Part shown: positions 10,701 through 18,470 of the stretch, one piece after another
Position numbering within the stretch: position 1 is the stretch's first letter
How the letters are laid out: each line of letters opens with the position of its first letter
NCBI GenBank assembly: GCA_027382625.1
Contig: JAJKFJ010024107.1
Coordinates: forward strand, 1-19,914
Length of the DNA: 19,914 bases
From: Tetmemena sp. SeJ-2015
Taxonomy: Eukaryota > Ciliophora > Spirotrichea > Sporadotrichida > Oxytrichidae
Reading direction: 5' to 3'
Notes under the pieces: model-generated
Told to the model about the DNA's origin: nothing
Databases searched by the model: none
Seen by the model: only the letters and a program-made list of their open reading frames with translations
Translations under genes and position numbers: made by a program

Positions 10701-12968
10701 CATATGTCAGGAAAACCTCGCGATAGGCAGAGTCTTTTCTCTCTAAAAGCGTCACACCATTTTAGCTCATTTGTTCTTTTACAAATCTTTTGAGCTCCTC
10801 ACGTAGTTGCTAATATCCCTTATCATCTATTGAACTTTATTTACTTTTGGGTGTCTCTGCTTAAGTATTTTGCACTTATTTGGATTGTGCTCTCTAATTC
10901 TGCTGCTTATTTTGAAGTGCTGATATTTACGATTCCTGCTTTTCTAAAGTCTATAAACTAGGTTTTTTATCTTGCTTAACTGGGATAGCAGAAACCGTGT
11001 TATAACTAGCCTTTACAGTAGGGTTCAGTTTTGGTGCTAACTCTATCATTATAATTAAAGAATATTGCAATATTTAGAAGCATGAACTCTGTTTTTCTTG
11101 TATTTTGGGGAATCTCAAATTCTAGGATCTTCTCCTCACTCTCGACCTTAGGAGGTTATACAGCTTTTTGAAGTGCCACTAAAGGACTTTAGATCGTAGT
11201 TTTGCTTCCTGCAGAGCTGATTTTGTTAGTAGTCTGAGTGAGATAAGAAGCCTTGGCAGCTCCTTTTTAGAAAGTAGTCCTGCTCTTATTCGCTAGTGAA
11301 TCTACTTACTTGGATTGCTATAGCTTGCTATCTGCAGCTGGTAGTTTTTCATTAGCTGTGATGGGGCTCGTCATCTGAGAATTAGACTAGGTATTATTCG
11401 CCTAAGTTTGAGCTTTGGCCTTACTGTTGAGAGAAGTTCTGATAGGTGTTTGGTTGTAGAGCGACTTATTAGATATATTATTTGTGCTCTGCTTAAAATA
11501 AAGATAGAAATAAGTAAGTATGGAAGCTGATTGATGATGTTGCTGATGTCATGGCAGTCTATGCTTTGGGAAGTAAGTCCCTCGGTGTACTTACTATGAG
11601 GGTTTGCATCTTCTAGTTCTCCATCGAGATTTATAGTTTACTATGACTCGCAAACAAACAAAAAAATTAACTTATCAACCTTTAATAAATAGGTATGACT
11701 ATCTATTAGCCCTTATCTTCTCTAATGCTGCATTAAGTGGGCTCGTCACTCTAGAGGGATTGTTGGATCCTACTTCAGAGGGCAGGGATTAATTTGGTTG
11801 ATAGGCAGCCATATTTTTGGCTCCTGTAGTGTTCATTCTTTAATTGATGCCCCTATTCTATAGAGAATTCCTTTCTAATAAAAAACTTGCTAAATTATTT
11901 TCCTATCAGATAGTATGCTACTTTAACAAAATGAAAAAGAACAATGATCACCATTCACAATACATTTAACTTTTAGCTGATTTGTTATCTCCCTACTTCA
12001 TATATGAATCTATAGCCTGACTCAATTTAGAAGTTTAAGTCTTCGCTGCTACTGCTGGGCCAACGGTAGAACTTGCCACAGACCCTTGACTTTATTTCTT
12101 AGATCCAAATGGTCCTCTGGGCTTTATCGTCTGCGATGGTTTTCCTATTAAAGTAAATAAATTAAAAGTTCATATCCCAAGTCCACTTTCTAAGGGGACA
12201 TTTTTGGGGAGCCTTATTGCGATTAGTGGTTATTATAATAATAAAAGAGTGATGATTGTCTGTAGCTGTGTCAAGATTTACATCTGTGAAATTATTTTCG
12301 GTGTTAACTCCGCCATCATAATTCGTAGTACTGCTCTGTGCCTTTAAATTAAACCTATAAAATAATCTAAGAATTTTCTTATTATAATATATATGTGAAG
12401 ATCAATACAACAAAAGAATATAAGATGTTGGTTTATTTCTCATGGTTTTTGTTGTAGTTAGGGCACTTTTGAGTTGATAGGAGCCTGCGATAGTCAGAGA
12501 GGATTTCCTCAAGGCGTTCGCATCTCTCTTTCCAATAGTATTTGTATTCTATTTAACAGCCTAGCTGCTTCCAATAAAAGATATTTTCCTCAATATTGTT
12601 CAATATAATTTAAAATGTATAGAATGATTTTGACCTCTGATGATGACATAGTGGGGTCCGAGTTAGGTGAGAAACTTTATTTGCTGAATTGGCCTTAGCT
12701 TTCTATACTCTGCATCTCTTTCATCCCCACAGCTGCATCTGTCAAGTCCACAGTCTTCTAAATCTCATATCATAAACGTTACTGCTCATTATAATATTGT
12801 CTTGCTCTCAAAAGGCGTTCTGACAGTTGAAGTTGTATTAGAGGACGGCTTAGATGCCCTCAGGGAGCTGCTGACTCTATTAATGTAGCTCTGTTTGCCG
12901 AACGCTGCTTTGAGTTTGCTCTACGCAGTTTAACCCCCTAAACTTGCTGAATTAGTCGTAGTTCTCAT
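7760..12968 (-). CDS. Gene B: complete large Q/S/N-rich protein, paralogue of gene A
   Basis: Not a recognised named gene. Starts at ATG 12968-12966 (MRTTTNSASLGGQTAQSK) just downstream of AT-rich DNA and ends at TGA 7762-7760 (PLPESDDEW-stop). About 20 IESs and one intron interrupt it; the assembled protein should be roughly 1,350 residues. Order: Ser/Thr/Gln-rich N-terminus; a charged helix with YYWKERCERLEEILSDYRR (near 12500); long low-complexity linker; central block at about 10860-10190 (LTYEDFKRLL, FIGQMW, LMLTRQSDGLMKF); another Q/S/N-rich linker (9710-8880); an Arg/Lys-rich segment; then the C-terminal block (ELKDPMRFLKEV, KNRPLFFIDIKINPG, LIFYEKDSPRFLAKKF) followed by a Lys/Glu coiled coil and an acidic tail. 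No signal peptide or membrane segment was seen. Homology to gene A over both blocks makes the reading secure; function unknown. Confidence 0.88.
7783..7810 (-). other. IES in gene B, pointer CTGAA
   Basis: Copies of ttcag lie at 7778-7782 and 7806-7810. Excision of 28 bp joins VESRPLPE in frame to SDDEW and the TGA stop, giving a typical acidic C-terminal tail. Confidence 0.75.
7864..7897 (-). other. IES in gene B, pointer TAAGAA
   Basis: Copies of ttctta lie at 7858-7863 and 7892-7897. Excision of 34 bp joins GEDLKVVKK to KKGIMVKGNVES in frame. Confidence 0.75.
7950..7996 (-). other. IES in gene B, pointer AAGAT
   Basis: Copies of atctt lie at 7945-7949 and 7992-7996. Without excision the frame stops at TGA 7967-7965; removing 47 bp joins SPDRFKFQD to VYVEEVKSYGEDLK in frame. 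Confidence 0.75.
8105..8154 (-). other. Gene B intron (50 nt)
   Basis: A minus-strand GTAAGT follows LAKKFATTH, and the frame resumes after ATTGTAG as KLDEKIEKNLEKK. No direct repeat flanks it, so it is an intron. It lies just after the conserved ID...DSP...LA segment, whereas the gene A intron lies just before it, so the two introns are not at the same place. Confidence 0.8.
8296..8333 (-). other. IES in gene B, pointer ACTC
   Basis: Copies of gagt lie at 8292-8295 and 8330-8333 around an AT-rich 38-bp insert. Excision joins LFQNSLKLDS to EEIMAKNRPLFF in frame. The homologous region of gene A is continuous to the RPLLF motif apart from its intron. Confidence 0.65.
8544..8590 (-). other. IES in gene B, pointer ATCCTA
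   Basis: Copies of taggat lie at 8538-8543 and 8585-8590. Excision of 47 bp joins GDEEDQIDP to RLEETTLSKSQ in frame. Confidence 0.8.
8774..8934 (-). other. Candidate IES or optional segment in gene B, 11-bp repeat TGAGTATGAAG
   Basis: cttcatactca occurs at 8763-8773 and 8924-8934. Excising 161 bp would join QIASMSMK to DVSEVQTRLNK in frame, which is exactly the shift needed between the two flanking frames. However, about 125 bp of the insert is open in the upstream frame and looks like normal gene B linker (LGSPQSDNSILNMKQEPTS). Either this is a coding-like IES, or the true IES is a smaller AT-rich piece at about 8775-8830 and the repeat is an internal duplication. Confidence 0.45.
9125..9181 (-). 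other. IES in gene B, pointer ATGC
   Basis: Copies of gcat lie at 9121-9124 and 9178-9181. Excision of 57 bp joins SSKQKQTM to QGSSTPQRHSLSK. Length is a multiple of three, but the insert is AT-rich and breaks the composition of the linker. The pointer is short, so ends are approximate. Confidence 0.5.
9733..9770 (-). other. IES in gene B, pointer AAACT
   Basis: Copies of agttt lie at 9728-9732 and 9766-9770. Excision of 38 bp joins NKDLQKSKT to IKQGSTHQQSSSQNF in frame, leading into a 570-bp uninterrupted MDS (9732 to about 9180). Confidence 0.65.
9902..9963 (-). other. IES in gene B, pointer TATTTTC
   Basis: A 7-bp repeat gaaaata lies at 9895-9901 and 9957-9963. Excision of 62 bp joins QSHFLNANIF to FNNQEAGSSSYMNDT in frame. 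Confidence 0.8.
10090..10130 (-). other. Unresolved IES in gene B
   Basis: The frame ending ELEGYDYNRALQ runs into TGA near 10111, and the next coding segment (VSNLSSIHPSQNKMLSP) is in another frame. An insert must lie near here. Several AT-only repeats (for example ATTATAA) are possible pointers, but none restored the downstream frame by eye. Confidence 0.45.
10194..10235 (-). other. IES in gene B, pointer TGCAGGC
   Basis: A GC-rich 7-bp repeat gcctgca lies at 10187-10193 and 10229-10235, unlikely by chance in this AT-rich DNA. Excision of 42 bp joins IKASSANYAG to LRCKLKRKITNREL; without it the frame runs through a T11 tract into TGA. Confidence 0.85.
10648..10682 (-). other. IES in gene B, pointer TTGGTTATA
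   Basis: A 9-bp repeat tataaccaa lies at 10639-10647 and 10674-10682. Excision of 35 bp joins YEDFKRLLGY to TMFVDHQQHNPLIDLF, restoring colinearity with the gene A central block. Confidence 0.92.
11045..11090 (-). other. IES in gene B, pointer AGAGTT
   Basis: Copies of aactct lie at 11039-11044 and 11085-11090. Excision of 46 bp joins IPQNTRKTE to LAPKLNPTVKASYN in frame. Confidence 0.8.
11490..11530 (-). other. Probable IES in gene B, ends approximate
   Basis: A frame change occurs between SIDCHDISNIINQLP and STNNISNKSLYNQTP across an AT-rich stretch. The only repeat found that restores frame is the 3-bp AGC, so ends are tentative. Confidence 0.4.
11649..11700 (-). other. IES in gene B, pointer AGTCATA
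   Basis: A 7-bp repeat tatgact lies at 11642-11648 and 11694-11700. Excision of 52 bp joins LEKIRANRQS to QQTINLDGELEDANPHS in frame. Confidence 0.85.
11844..11969 (-). other. IES in gene B, pointer TTAAA
   Basis: Copies of tttaa lie at 11839-11843 and 11965-11969. Excision of 126 bp joins KQGDNKSAKSQ to RMNTTGAKNMAAYQP. The pointer is AT-only and the length keeps frame, but the insert contains in-frame TGA. Confidence 0.55.
12155..12182 (-). other. IES in gene B, pointer ACTT
   Basis: Copies of aagt lie at 12151-12154 and 12179-12182. Excision of 28 bp joins QKCPLRKWT to LIGKPSQTIKPRGPF in frame. The pointer is short. Confidence 0.5.
12335..12430 (-). other. Unresolved IES or intron in gene B
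   Basis: Coding ends near PNYNKNHEKQTN (about 12425) and resumes in another frame at KAQSSTTNYDGGVN (about 12341). The interval is strongly AT-rich. I found no repeat pair or GT-AG pair that restores frame convincingly. Confidence 0.45.
12592..12637 (-). other. IES in gene B, pointer GAGG
   Basis: Copies of cctc lie at 12588-12591 and 12634-12637. Excision of 46 bp joins NSDPTMSSSE to ENIFYWKQLGCQIEY in frame. An overlapping ATATTGA pair, 10 bp apart inside this interval, also restores frame, but a 10-bp IES seems less likely. Confidence 0.6.
12768..12810 (-). other. IES in gene B, pointer TGAGA
   Basis: Copies of tctca lie at 12763-12767 and 12806-12810. The first MDS stops at TGA in the insert; removing 43 bp joins SNTTSTVRTPFE to IQKTVDLTDAAVGMK in frame. 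Confidence 0.75.
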
Positions 12969-13493
12969 TGTCAATTAAACACACAAAATATAATGTGTAA
13001 CACTTGCATATGATCATATAAGATTTGCAATTATAATAATTGTTAATTAAAGTTCTAGATTATTTTTAATTTAATTTATGCTTGGCTTTATTTCTTCCTA
13101 AATAAGAAAACTATCAAGCTCCCACTACTCACCCACCCACTCATATTATTTTGTGATTTACTCTCCTCTGGCTTATATCTTTATGAGTTTAGAATAAAAG
13201 TGTGAATATATAGAGAGAGTAAAATTAGTAATTTGTTCTTTAGAAATAAAATATAAATAAGACTTTGAGAAAGCCTCTAAAAAAGTAATGTAATGCGTAC
13301 TATGGATAAAATCTAGAAATATTATCCTGCCAGCTGCATAATAAAGCTACGCGTGATTAATTTAAAACAGAAGTAATTTAATTAGACCTCGGTGGATTAT
13401 ATTATAATACATTATTGTCTGTCCCAATCGAAGACCACTCAGTTCTCTTAATCAATTTCAAGATATCTCAATATTTTTAGGAGAAAACTCAAG
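12969..13493. other. Divergent intergenic region between genes B and K
   Basis: 525 bp, mostly AT-rich, lying between the start of gene B (minus) and of gene K (plus), so it should hold both 5' flanks. A less AT-rich patch at about 13405-13490 is open in frame with the gene K ATG and could be 5' leader or an extra N-terminal segment. No telomeric repeat, tRNA or repeat array was seen. Confidence 0.6.
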
Positions 13494-16094
13494 ATGAAAA
13501 ACTTAAATTAGAAAAGCTCTTAAGCTCTACCAAAATAGCAAGGGGAAATAATCTCACTTGAGCAGCCATTAGATGAATTTATTTTAGAAGTGATTTATAT
13601 GAAGCCATTAAAGTGGGTGTAAGCGACTATCCAATTATTTCCTGAGAGAAAATATAATTTTAATTGAGAGATAGGCTTCTCATTAGAATCAACCAGATCG
13701 TGATTCCTCAATCGAATTAGAGGTAGAAATATGCTGATTTTCTAAAACATTATTTAGAAATTTCAATTAGGAAATGCATTTTAATGTGGTAAATTTCATA
13801 TGAAGATCCTTTAAAGAAGTGAGAATTATTTACACTTAATTTAAAAACCTTAAAATGCTGAAGTTATTGCATTCCTTAAACTTTCGCTTAATTTGAATGG
13901 AAAATTATAAAAATCGGGAAGCTGGTATTTATTGTCAAGCGAGACTTAACCTTCTTTAATAAATGGAACTGTTAACTTTTGATCTTTAGACGAATCAGGA
14001 TTTAAAGTTTAAATAACTAAAGAAAGGCAAAAGTTTTCTCTTAATTATTTAAATGAATGAGAAAGCATTTTTTTTTCCTTTAATTTGTTTCATAATTCTA
14101 TTCTTGCTATAATAATCATAAGAGTAAACAATAACTCAGATACCATTCTCCATCAATTCACAGGCGTCCTTCATAAGCTAGATGAAAGAAAGCAATAATC
14201 TTTCTATAAATTTAATCTCGACTAGTTTATCAATAAATCATTGCTTGCAATAAAATATTAATTACCGTGAAGCTTAAAATACATTTAGAGCATGAAATTG
14301 AATTTACTCCATATTTTATTAGTTATTGGCTGAATTTCTAGAGGTGGAGACTGCGAGTGAGCAGTACGAGATCAGATTCCGACATATGAGCCTCATCAAT
14401 AGGGCCTATAGCCCCAAGATAACTCAGCAAGTCTTTCTCAAATTATCCAACTGCTCTGACTTTGAAAGTTTCAGATAAATTGTCCAAGATAACTGCATTA
14501 TTCTTGAAACCTTGAATATTTTATATTCTCCTCTTTCTATTTCTACTTTTTTATTATTCTCAGTCTCTCGCTCGGAAAGAACTATCAGCGTATTAAGAAG
14601 TTAGGAGAGGGCTCGGAAGCTCAAGTTAACTTGTTTCAAATCCAACCTCTCAGGAAAATGCAAACATCCAAGGTCGCGATTAAATCTTTCCACAAAGAAG
14701 ATAAAATCGCATCTGAAAGAGTACTTTAAATTAATATTGGATTAAAGTAACGTTCTCATAAATCATTTGAAGTTACTTTAAGAATTCGCAACTTTAAAAT
14801 TTTTCGAAGGAAGCCCTTGGATTATTAAAGCTAAAAGCTTATACTACGACTTCAATCGGTTACACATGGTTATGGAATATTTGGAAGGAGGGAGTCTTGA
14901 CTAATATCGAAAGTGTTTTAATTTAGTTTAATATCTCAATCAGAAGACCTTGCTCTCAGAAGCTGAGGCCAAGATAATAATCTAGTAGCTACTTCTAGGC
15001 TTGGACCTACTACATAGGAGTTTCAATTTATCTTTTCACACTTATATTCTATTTTGGAGTTCAGTGATCCACAGAGACATAAAGCCAGGGAATATTTTGC
15101 TGACTTAATTTTATGGTGTTCCTCGAGTTAAAATCTCAGATTTTGGGTTTGCCTGCTCGACCAGCGACACAGTCAAAATGAGAGAGAAATGCGGAACTCC
15201 CGGCTACTACGCTCCAGAGTTATTCTCGTCATAACTTCCCTCAAACAAGTCTGATATATATAGTGTAGGAGTATTGCTCTATAACCTACTGGTAAATAAA
15301 GAGAATGGAGAATATGATTGCGATTATATATTAATTTTTCTACTGTCAATGGAATAAATATGAATAATCATATTGAATATATTACTACTGTCAGGGCGGC
15401 ATTTGTTTCTGGGTTTAAATAATTACAGAACTCTTGAAAAAAACTTTTAAGCTAGCATAGACGATTAGCTCCTCGATTTGGAGTTAGAGAGGGACAATTT
15501 TTTTATTCTTTATGGCTTTTATGGACATTTCCAAGGAATGCATTAGGCTTTTGAAGAGAATCCTCAGTAAGAATCCCTAATAGCGACCAACAGCTGAACA
15601 AGGATTAAGGGTAAGTGCTTAAAAAGCTCAAATAAATATTTTATCCCAAAAATGTTCTAATGCTCACTAAACCTTAAAGAATGTATTTTTAAATTATCCA
15701 AGATATCTGAATAATACTTATGGTATATAATTCTCCTATAATAAATTAAAAATTTATCTTCCGTTATTATTTTATAATTCCAAAGATAAAAGATTTAAAA
15801 GATTATCCTCCCTACAATAAAAATGAGATTTCCTTATGAATATAATTTTTATATTTTCCATATATTAAAATGATTGGAGGATGAAAAATTTAATTAGTTG
15901 ATAATAGTTTACGAATATAGGATGCTTGGTTCGATGACTACAAGGAATAAATAGAGAGGCATGTTTTAGCAAATTAAGAATTTATCTCACAAATTAATTG
16001 TTTTAAATACACTAAAGAATTAATATAGAAGAAGACCATATTATTTGATAAAATAAAATTTATTATAGTGTTTAAAATGCATTTTAATATCTGA
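13494..16094 (+). CDS. Gene K: Ser/Thr protein kinase, complete, 13 IESs and one intron
   Basis: Starts at ATG 13494 (MKNLNQKSSQALPKQQ) and ends at TGA 16092-16094. Removing 13 IESs and one intron leaves 527 codons with no stop, TAA/TAG being Gln. Residues 1 to about 200 form an N-terminal domain with alternating strand-like segments (WKIIKIGKLVFIVKRDE, FLEVETASEQYEIRF), possibly PH-like, which is inference. The kinase domain follows: Gly loop LGEGSEAQV (212-220), VAIK lysine 239, likely helix-C Glu 255, VIHRDIKPGN with Asp 331, DFG Asp 352, GTPGYYAPE ending at 378, SDIYSVG Asp 390 and the RPT Arg at 462. All catalytic residues are present, so it should be an active ATP-dependent kinase, probably cytosolic since no signal or membrane segment is seen. 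Exon 2 begins DAWFDDYKEQIERHV, the usual end of the lobe. The last 25 residues are AT-biased, so the true C-terminus could differ. Confidence 0.95.
13644..13665 (+). other. IES K1, pointer GAGAGA
   Basis: GAGAGA lies at 13644-13649 and 13666-13671. Removal of 22 bp joins ATIQLFPER to QASHQNQPDRDSS; otherwise TGA follows at once. Confidence 0.88.
13724..13754 (+). other. IES K2, pointer TAGAAAT
   Basis: TAGAAAT lies at 13724-13730 and 13755-13761. Removal of 31 bp joins SSIELEVEI to SIRKCILMWQISYE in frame and avoids a TGA. Confidence 0.88.
13807..13872 (+). other. IES K3, pointer TCCTT
   Basis: TCCTT lies at 13807-13811 and 13873-13877. Removal of 66 bp joins QISYEDP to QTFAQFEWKIIK and removes an in-frame TGA. 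A longer repeat CTTAATTT nearby was rejected because a stop precedes it. Confidence 0.75.
13942..13987 (+). other. IES K4, pointer AGAC
   Basis: AGAC lies at 13942-13945 and 13988-13991. Removal of 46 bp joins KLVFIVKRD to ESGFKVQITKE in frame. The pointer is short but the resulting strand-turn-strand reading is natural. Confidence 0.7.
14019..14184 (+). other. IES K5, pointer AAAGAAAG
   Basis: An 8-bp repeat lies at 14019-14026 and 14185-14192. Removal of 166 bp joins FKVQITKE to SNKILITVKLK (with K6) in frame. It leaves a 14-nt MDS between K5 and K6. The insert has an open frame (SQEQTITQIPFSINSQ, 14117-14182) that could instead be a real MDS reached by another, unfound junction. Confidence 0.6.
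14192..14246 (+). other. IES K6, pointer GCAATAA
   Basis: GCAATAA lies at 14192-14198 and 14247-14253. Removal of 55 bp gives KESNKILITVKLKIHLEHE in frame. Confidence 0.8.
14299..14330 (+). other. IES K7, pointer TGAATTT
   Basis: TGAATTT lies at 14299-14305 and 14331-14337. Removal of 32 bp joins KIHLEHEIEF to LEVETASEQYEIRF in frame. Confidence 0.88.
14497..14552 (+). other. IES K8, pointer ATTATTCT
   Basis: ATTATTCT lies at 14497-14504 and 14553-14560. Removal of 56 bp joins FRQIVQDNCIIL to SLSLGKNYQRIKKLGEG in frame. A TATTCTC pair in the same interval was rejected because it throws the kinase domain out of frame. Confidence 0.92.
14722..14773 (+). other. IES K9, pointer TACTTTAA
   Basis: TACTTTAA lies at 14722-14729 and 14774-14781. 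Removal of 52 bp makes kinase helix C continuous (KIASERVLQEFATLKFF). Confidence 0.95.
14902..14928 (+). other. IES K10, pointer TAATATC
   Basis: TAATATC lies at 14902-14908 and 14929-14935. The 27 bp keep frame either way, but excision gives the usual kinase spacing EYLEGGSLDQYLNQKTLLSE, whereas retention inserts nine odd residues. Confidence 0.85.
15017..15055 (+). other. IES K11, pointer GGAGTT
   Basis: GGAGTT lies at 15017-15022 and 15056-15061. Removal of 39 bp gives LLLGLDLLHRSSVIHRDIKP, the exact spacing before the HRD motif; retention would insert 13 hydrophobic residues. Confidence 0.93.
15286..15384 (+). other. IES K12, pointer CTACTG, with an internal third copy
   Basis: CTACTG lies at 15286-15291 and 15385-15390. 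Removal of 99 bp gives VGVLLYNLLSGRHLF, the normal kinase reading. A third copy, extended to CTACTGTCA and matching the right end over 9 bp, lies inside at 15340-15348. The insert begins GGTAAAT but has no usable AG, so it is not an intron. Confidence 0.93.
15501..15516 (+). other. IES K13 (about 16 bp), pointer TTTTAT
   Basis: TTTTAT lies at 15501-15506 and 15517-15522. The frame shifts between LLDLELERDN and MDISKECIRLL, and removing 16 bp repairs it. This is among the shortest IESs one would expect; the T7 run makes the left edge slightly uncertain. Confidence 0.75.
15611..15920 (+). other. Gene K intron (310 nt)
   Basis: Phase-0 GTAAGT at 15611 follows RPTAEQGLR, and ATAG at 15917-15920 precedes GAT GCT TGG TTC (DAWF). 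The join recreates the standard kinase end (x-A-W-F). Repeat pairs tried here (AGGAT, CAAGGA) do not keep frame. At 310 nt it is far longer than the 43- and 50-nt introns of genes A and B, so it may itself contain an IES. Confidence 0.85.
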
Positions 16095-18470
16095 AAGTTA
16101 TAAAATACTTTCTTTAAGTTTATCAACTGTTTATAATGGATTAATCTTTCTAAAAATAATTAATTATAATTTAAATAAAAATTTATAATTTGAAGTTTAA
16201 AAACAGATACATATAATTCAAATTTGGTTTAAATCAATTTTATCAAATTATAATTTAAAAGACCTATAAATTATCTCTTAAAAGGGTAAATTTGATACTG
16301 AAGACTCCTAAAAAATTGCTTTAAAATTTTAAACAAATTATTGTTATTTATGATAAAAGTTTAAAGTATTTTTAATGAATATGTTATTTGAATGAATCTG
16401 ATTAAACCTTTTATTGCCTCTTCTGTTTTTTAAAATTTGTAAATAAATATGCTGGATTTGACTAAGCCAACAACCTGAAAGATATAAATTTTTTAATATT
16501 ATTTGTAGAAAGACCTAGATATTAAAGACAGCCATTTATTATAGTCGAGCCTTCACTTCGTAATAAAAAAATTGTTAATTTTATTTATCATCGCAAAGGA
16601 AAAAATAATTTAGGGTGGTGAAAAAAATGTCCACTCTGGCCGAATACCTTCAAGCAATTACCAATTTATTCTTCAAATTTTTTGTTTATAGCACCAGAAA
16701 AAATAAGAAGTCTAGCAGCAAATTTAATAAACTATCAGCACAGTAATAACAGCTTAAAAAAGCTTATAAAGTATAAATTAAAGAATTTAAAAGAGAGATT
16801 TTTTATTTTAGTCATAAAATAAATAAAGAAATTTCTCCAGAAATATGAAAGTCAATTTCCAAAATTGAATCATTCTCCTAATCCCTAACTCATAAATAAA
16901 AATATTAACATCGATATATTGAATGCAAGAGGCTTCTTCTTATTGAATATTTTTTGGCTATAAAATTATTTTAAAATACGTTTTTTTTAAAGAACTTATT
17001 TATATAAATGAGAGAGACTAGGAAAAAGGCTGTTTGAATATACTTTACTTACAAAAAACTAAAGAGTCTGCTTATTGACTTAATTTGATTGAAAATTTTA
17101 TTCTTTATCATTGTAAGCAAATCTAATTATTTTACTTATTGCAATTAAGTAGTGAGATAATTCATTTATAAAGTATAAAATTATTCTTTTTGCTTTAAAT
17201 TTTAGGCTAAAATAATTCTGTTTAATCAGCCAGAGTTAATTAATTTTAAAAAAAAATTATTAAAAAAAAATACTTTTGAGTTCTTACTAAATAAAATTAA
17301 AGTATAATTAAATAAAGAGATTTACAAATTGAATGATATCTGGGGGGAGAAAAAGTTTTTAAAAAATGAAATGCTTTGATTTAAATCTTACAATATTTTT
17401 CCATAATAAAGAGTGTGATTTATATTTTTAATAAATAGCTTCATATCTCAAAATCCACAATTTTAATGCAAAATGAATTAAAGATGTCCAATAATAAAAT
17501 GTTATTATTTTTGATCGCTCAGCAACGAGAAACCCACTCATCATTAATTAAATTAAAAGCGTAGGATAGAAAAGAGTCTAGCTTTAAAGTATAAATAAAT
17601 AATTATATTTTTCTGTTTAAACACATATAGAATTATATAATCCCTTTTTAGTTTAAGATTAAAGAAATATATTTTAATTTTTTAAACTAAAGAGAGTATA
17701 TCATTAATGGTCAATTAAAAGGCCCAAATAATAAATATTTTTTTGGTATGAAGTCCAATAGTTTATTATAAAAAAATATTATCTTTCCATTATTTTTAAA
17801 GCGTGTCTATTCTTTAAAATTGCACAGTTAAAATTTATAAACAAATGTGATTTACAACTTAACTGAAAAATTAAAATAAATAAAATTGAAATAGAAGGAA
17901 TTAAGGTATTGAAATTTTAAAAATATGGCTTGCTTTTAATTTATAGCTCTTCTATCATATAGGTTAATATTCTCTAATAATTTTTAAAAAATTAAAGTGA
18001 GAGCTAAAAATAACAATAGTCATAAAATAAATTTATAAATCCTCTCAAATCCTTCATTACATATTTACAAATTAAACATTTTAAAATATATTTCATCAAT
18101 TAATAAATAAATTTATATAAAGTGCAATTCTTTTCTTTAATAAAGATTAATAATCAAATCGGAGCTTAAAGTTTGTTTTATCACTTTGAAATGAAATTTT
18201 CTTTTTGTATATACAAAAAATATTAGATATTTATATTATATAATTATATCCCTTCAATAAAAGTAAAGAATTTAAAAAGTAAAATATTTTTATTATTTTT
18301 AGTTGTATTTTTTAATTCTTCATAACAATAACTTTCCACCTTTTAGATTATTCTAATTATTATACATTTAATTAGAAAATAATGATCCGCTCTTAATTTA
18401 ATTTAAAATTTTATCATTTATATTTAATAAATTATGTTCCATTATATTTTTTAAAAAAAAAAAGATAAAA
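16095..18470. other. AT-rich, mostly non-coding stretch
   Basis: About 2.4 kb of very AT-rich DNA with homopolymer A and T runs. Apart from the island at 16.6-16.9 kb I see no protein-like frame, tRNA, transposase or inverted-repeat element. It may be intergenic germline-limited DNA, or largely one long IES of gene C. Confidence 0.6.
16628..16846 (+). CDS. Possible coding island upstream of gene C
   Basis: ATG 16628 opens a frame MSTLAEYLQAITNLFFKFF... that stays open for about 72 codons to TGA near 16846; its first 40 bp are visibly richer in G+C than the surroundings. A second frame over the same DNA (APEKIRSLAANLINYQHS...KQIKK) is also open for over 100 codons. In DNA this AT-rich, TGA is rare, so openness alone is weak evidence. 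If real, it could be the first MDS of gene C, with an IES causing a frame change near 16680. Confidence 0.3.

Noticed and set aside
11103..11110. TTTTGGGG, the hypotrich telomere unit (also at 12202-12209)
   Set aside because: Single isolated units inside gene B coding sequence, not tandem repeats, so neither a telomere nor the end of a transposon.
1..13000. Scrambled-gene organisation of genes A and B
   Set aside because: All MDSs that could be ordered, by homology between A and B and by pointers, are in natural order and in the same orientation.
14527..14565. TATTCTC repeat pair as the pointer of IES K8
   Set aside because: It puts the kinase Gly loop out of frame, whereas the overlapping ATTATTCT pair keeps it in frame.
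16095..18470. Germline transposon (telomere-bearing element type) in the AT-rich stretch
   Set aside because: No transposase-like frame, terminal inverted repeat or telomeric end was found.
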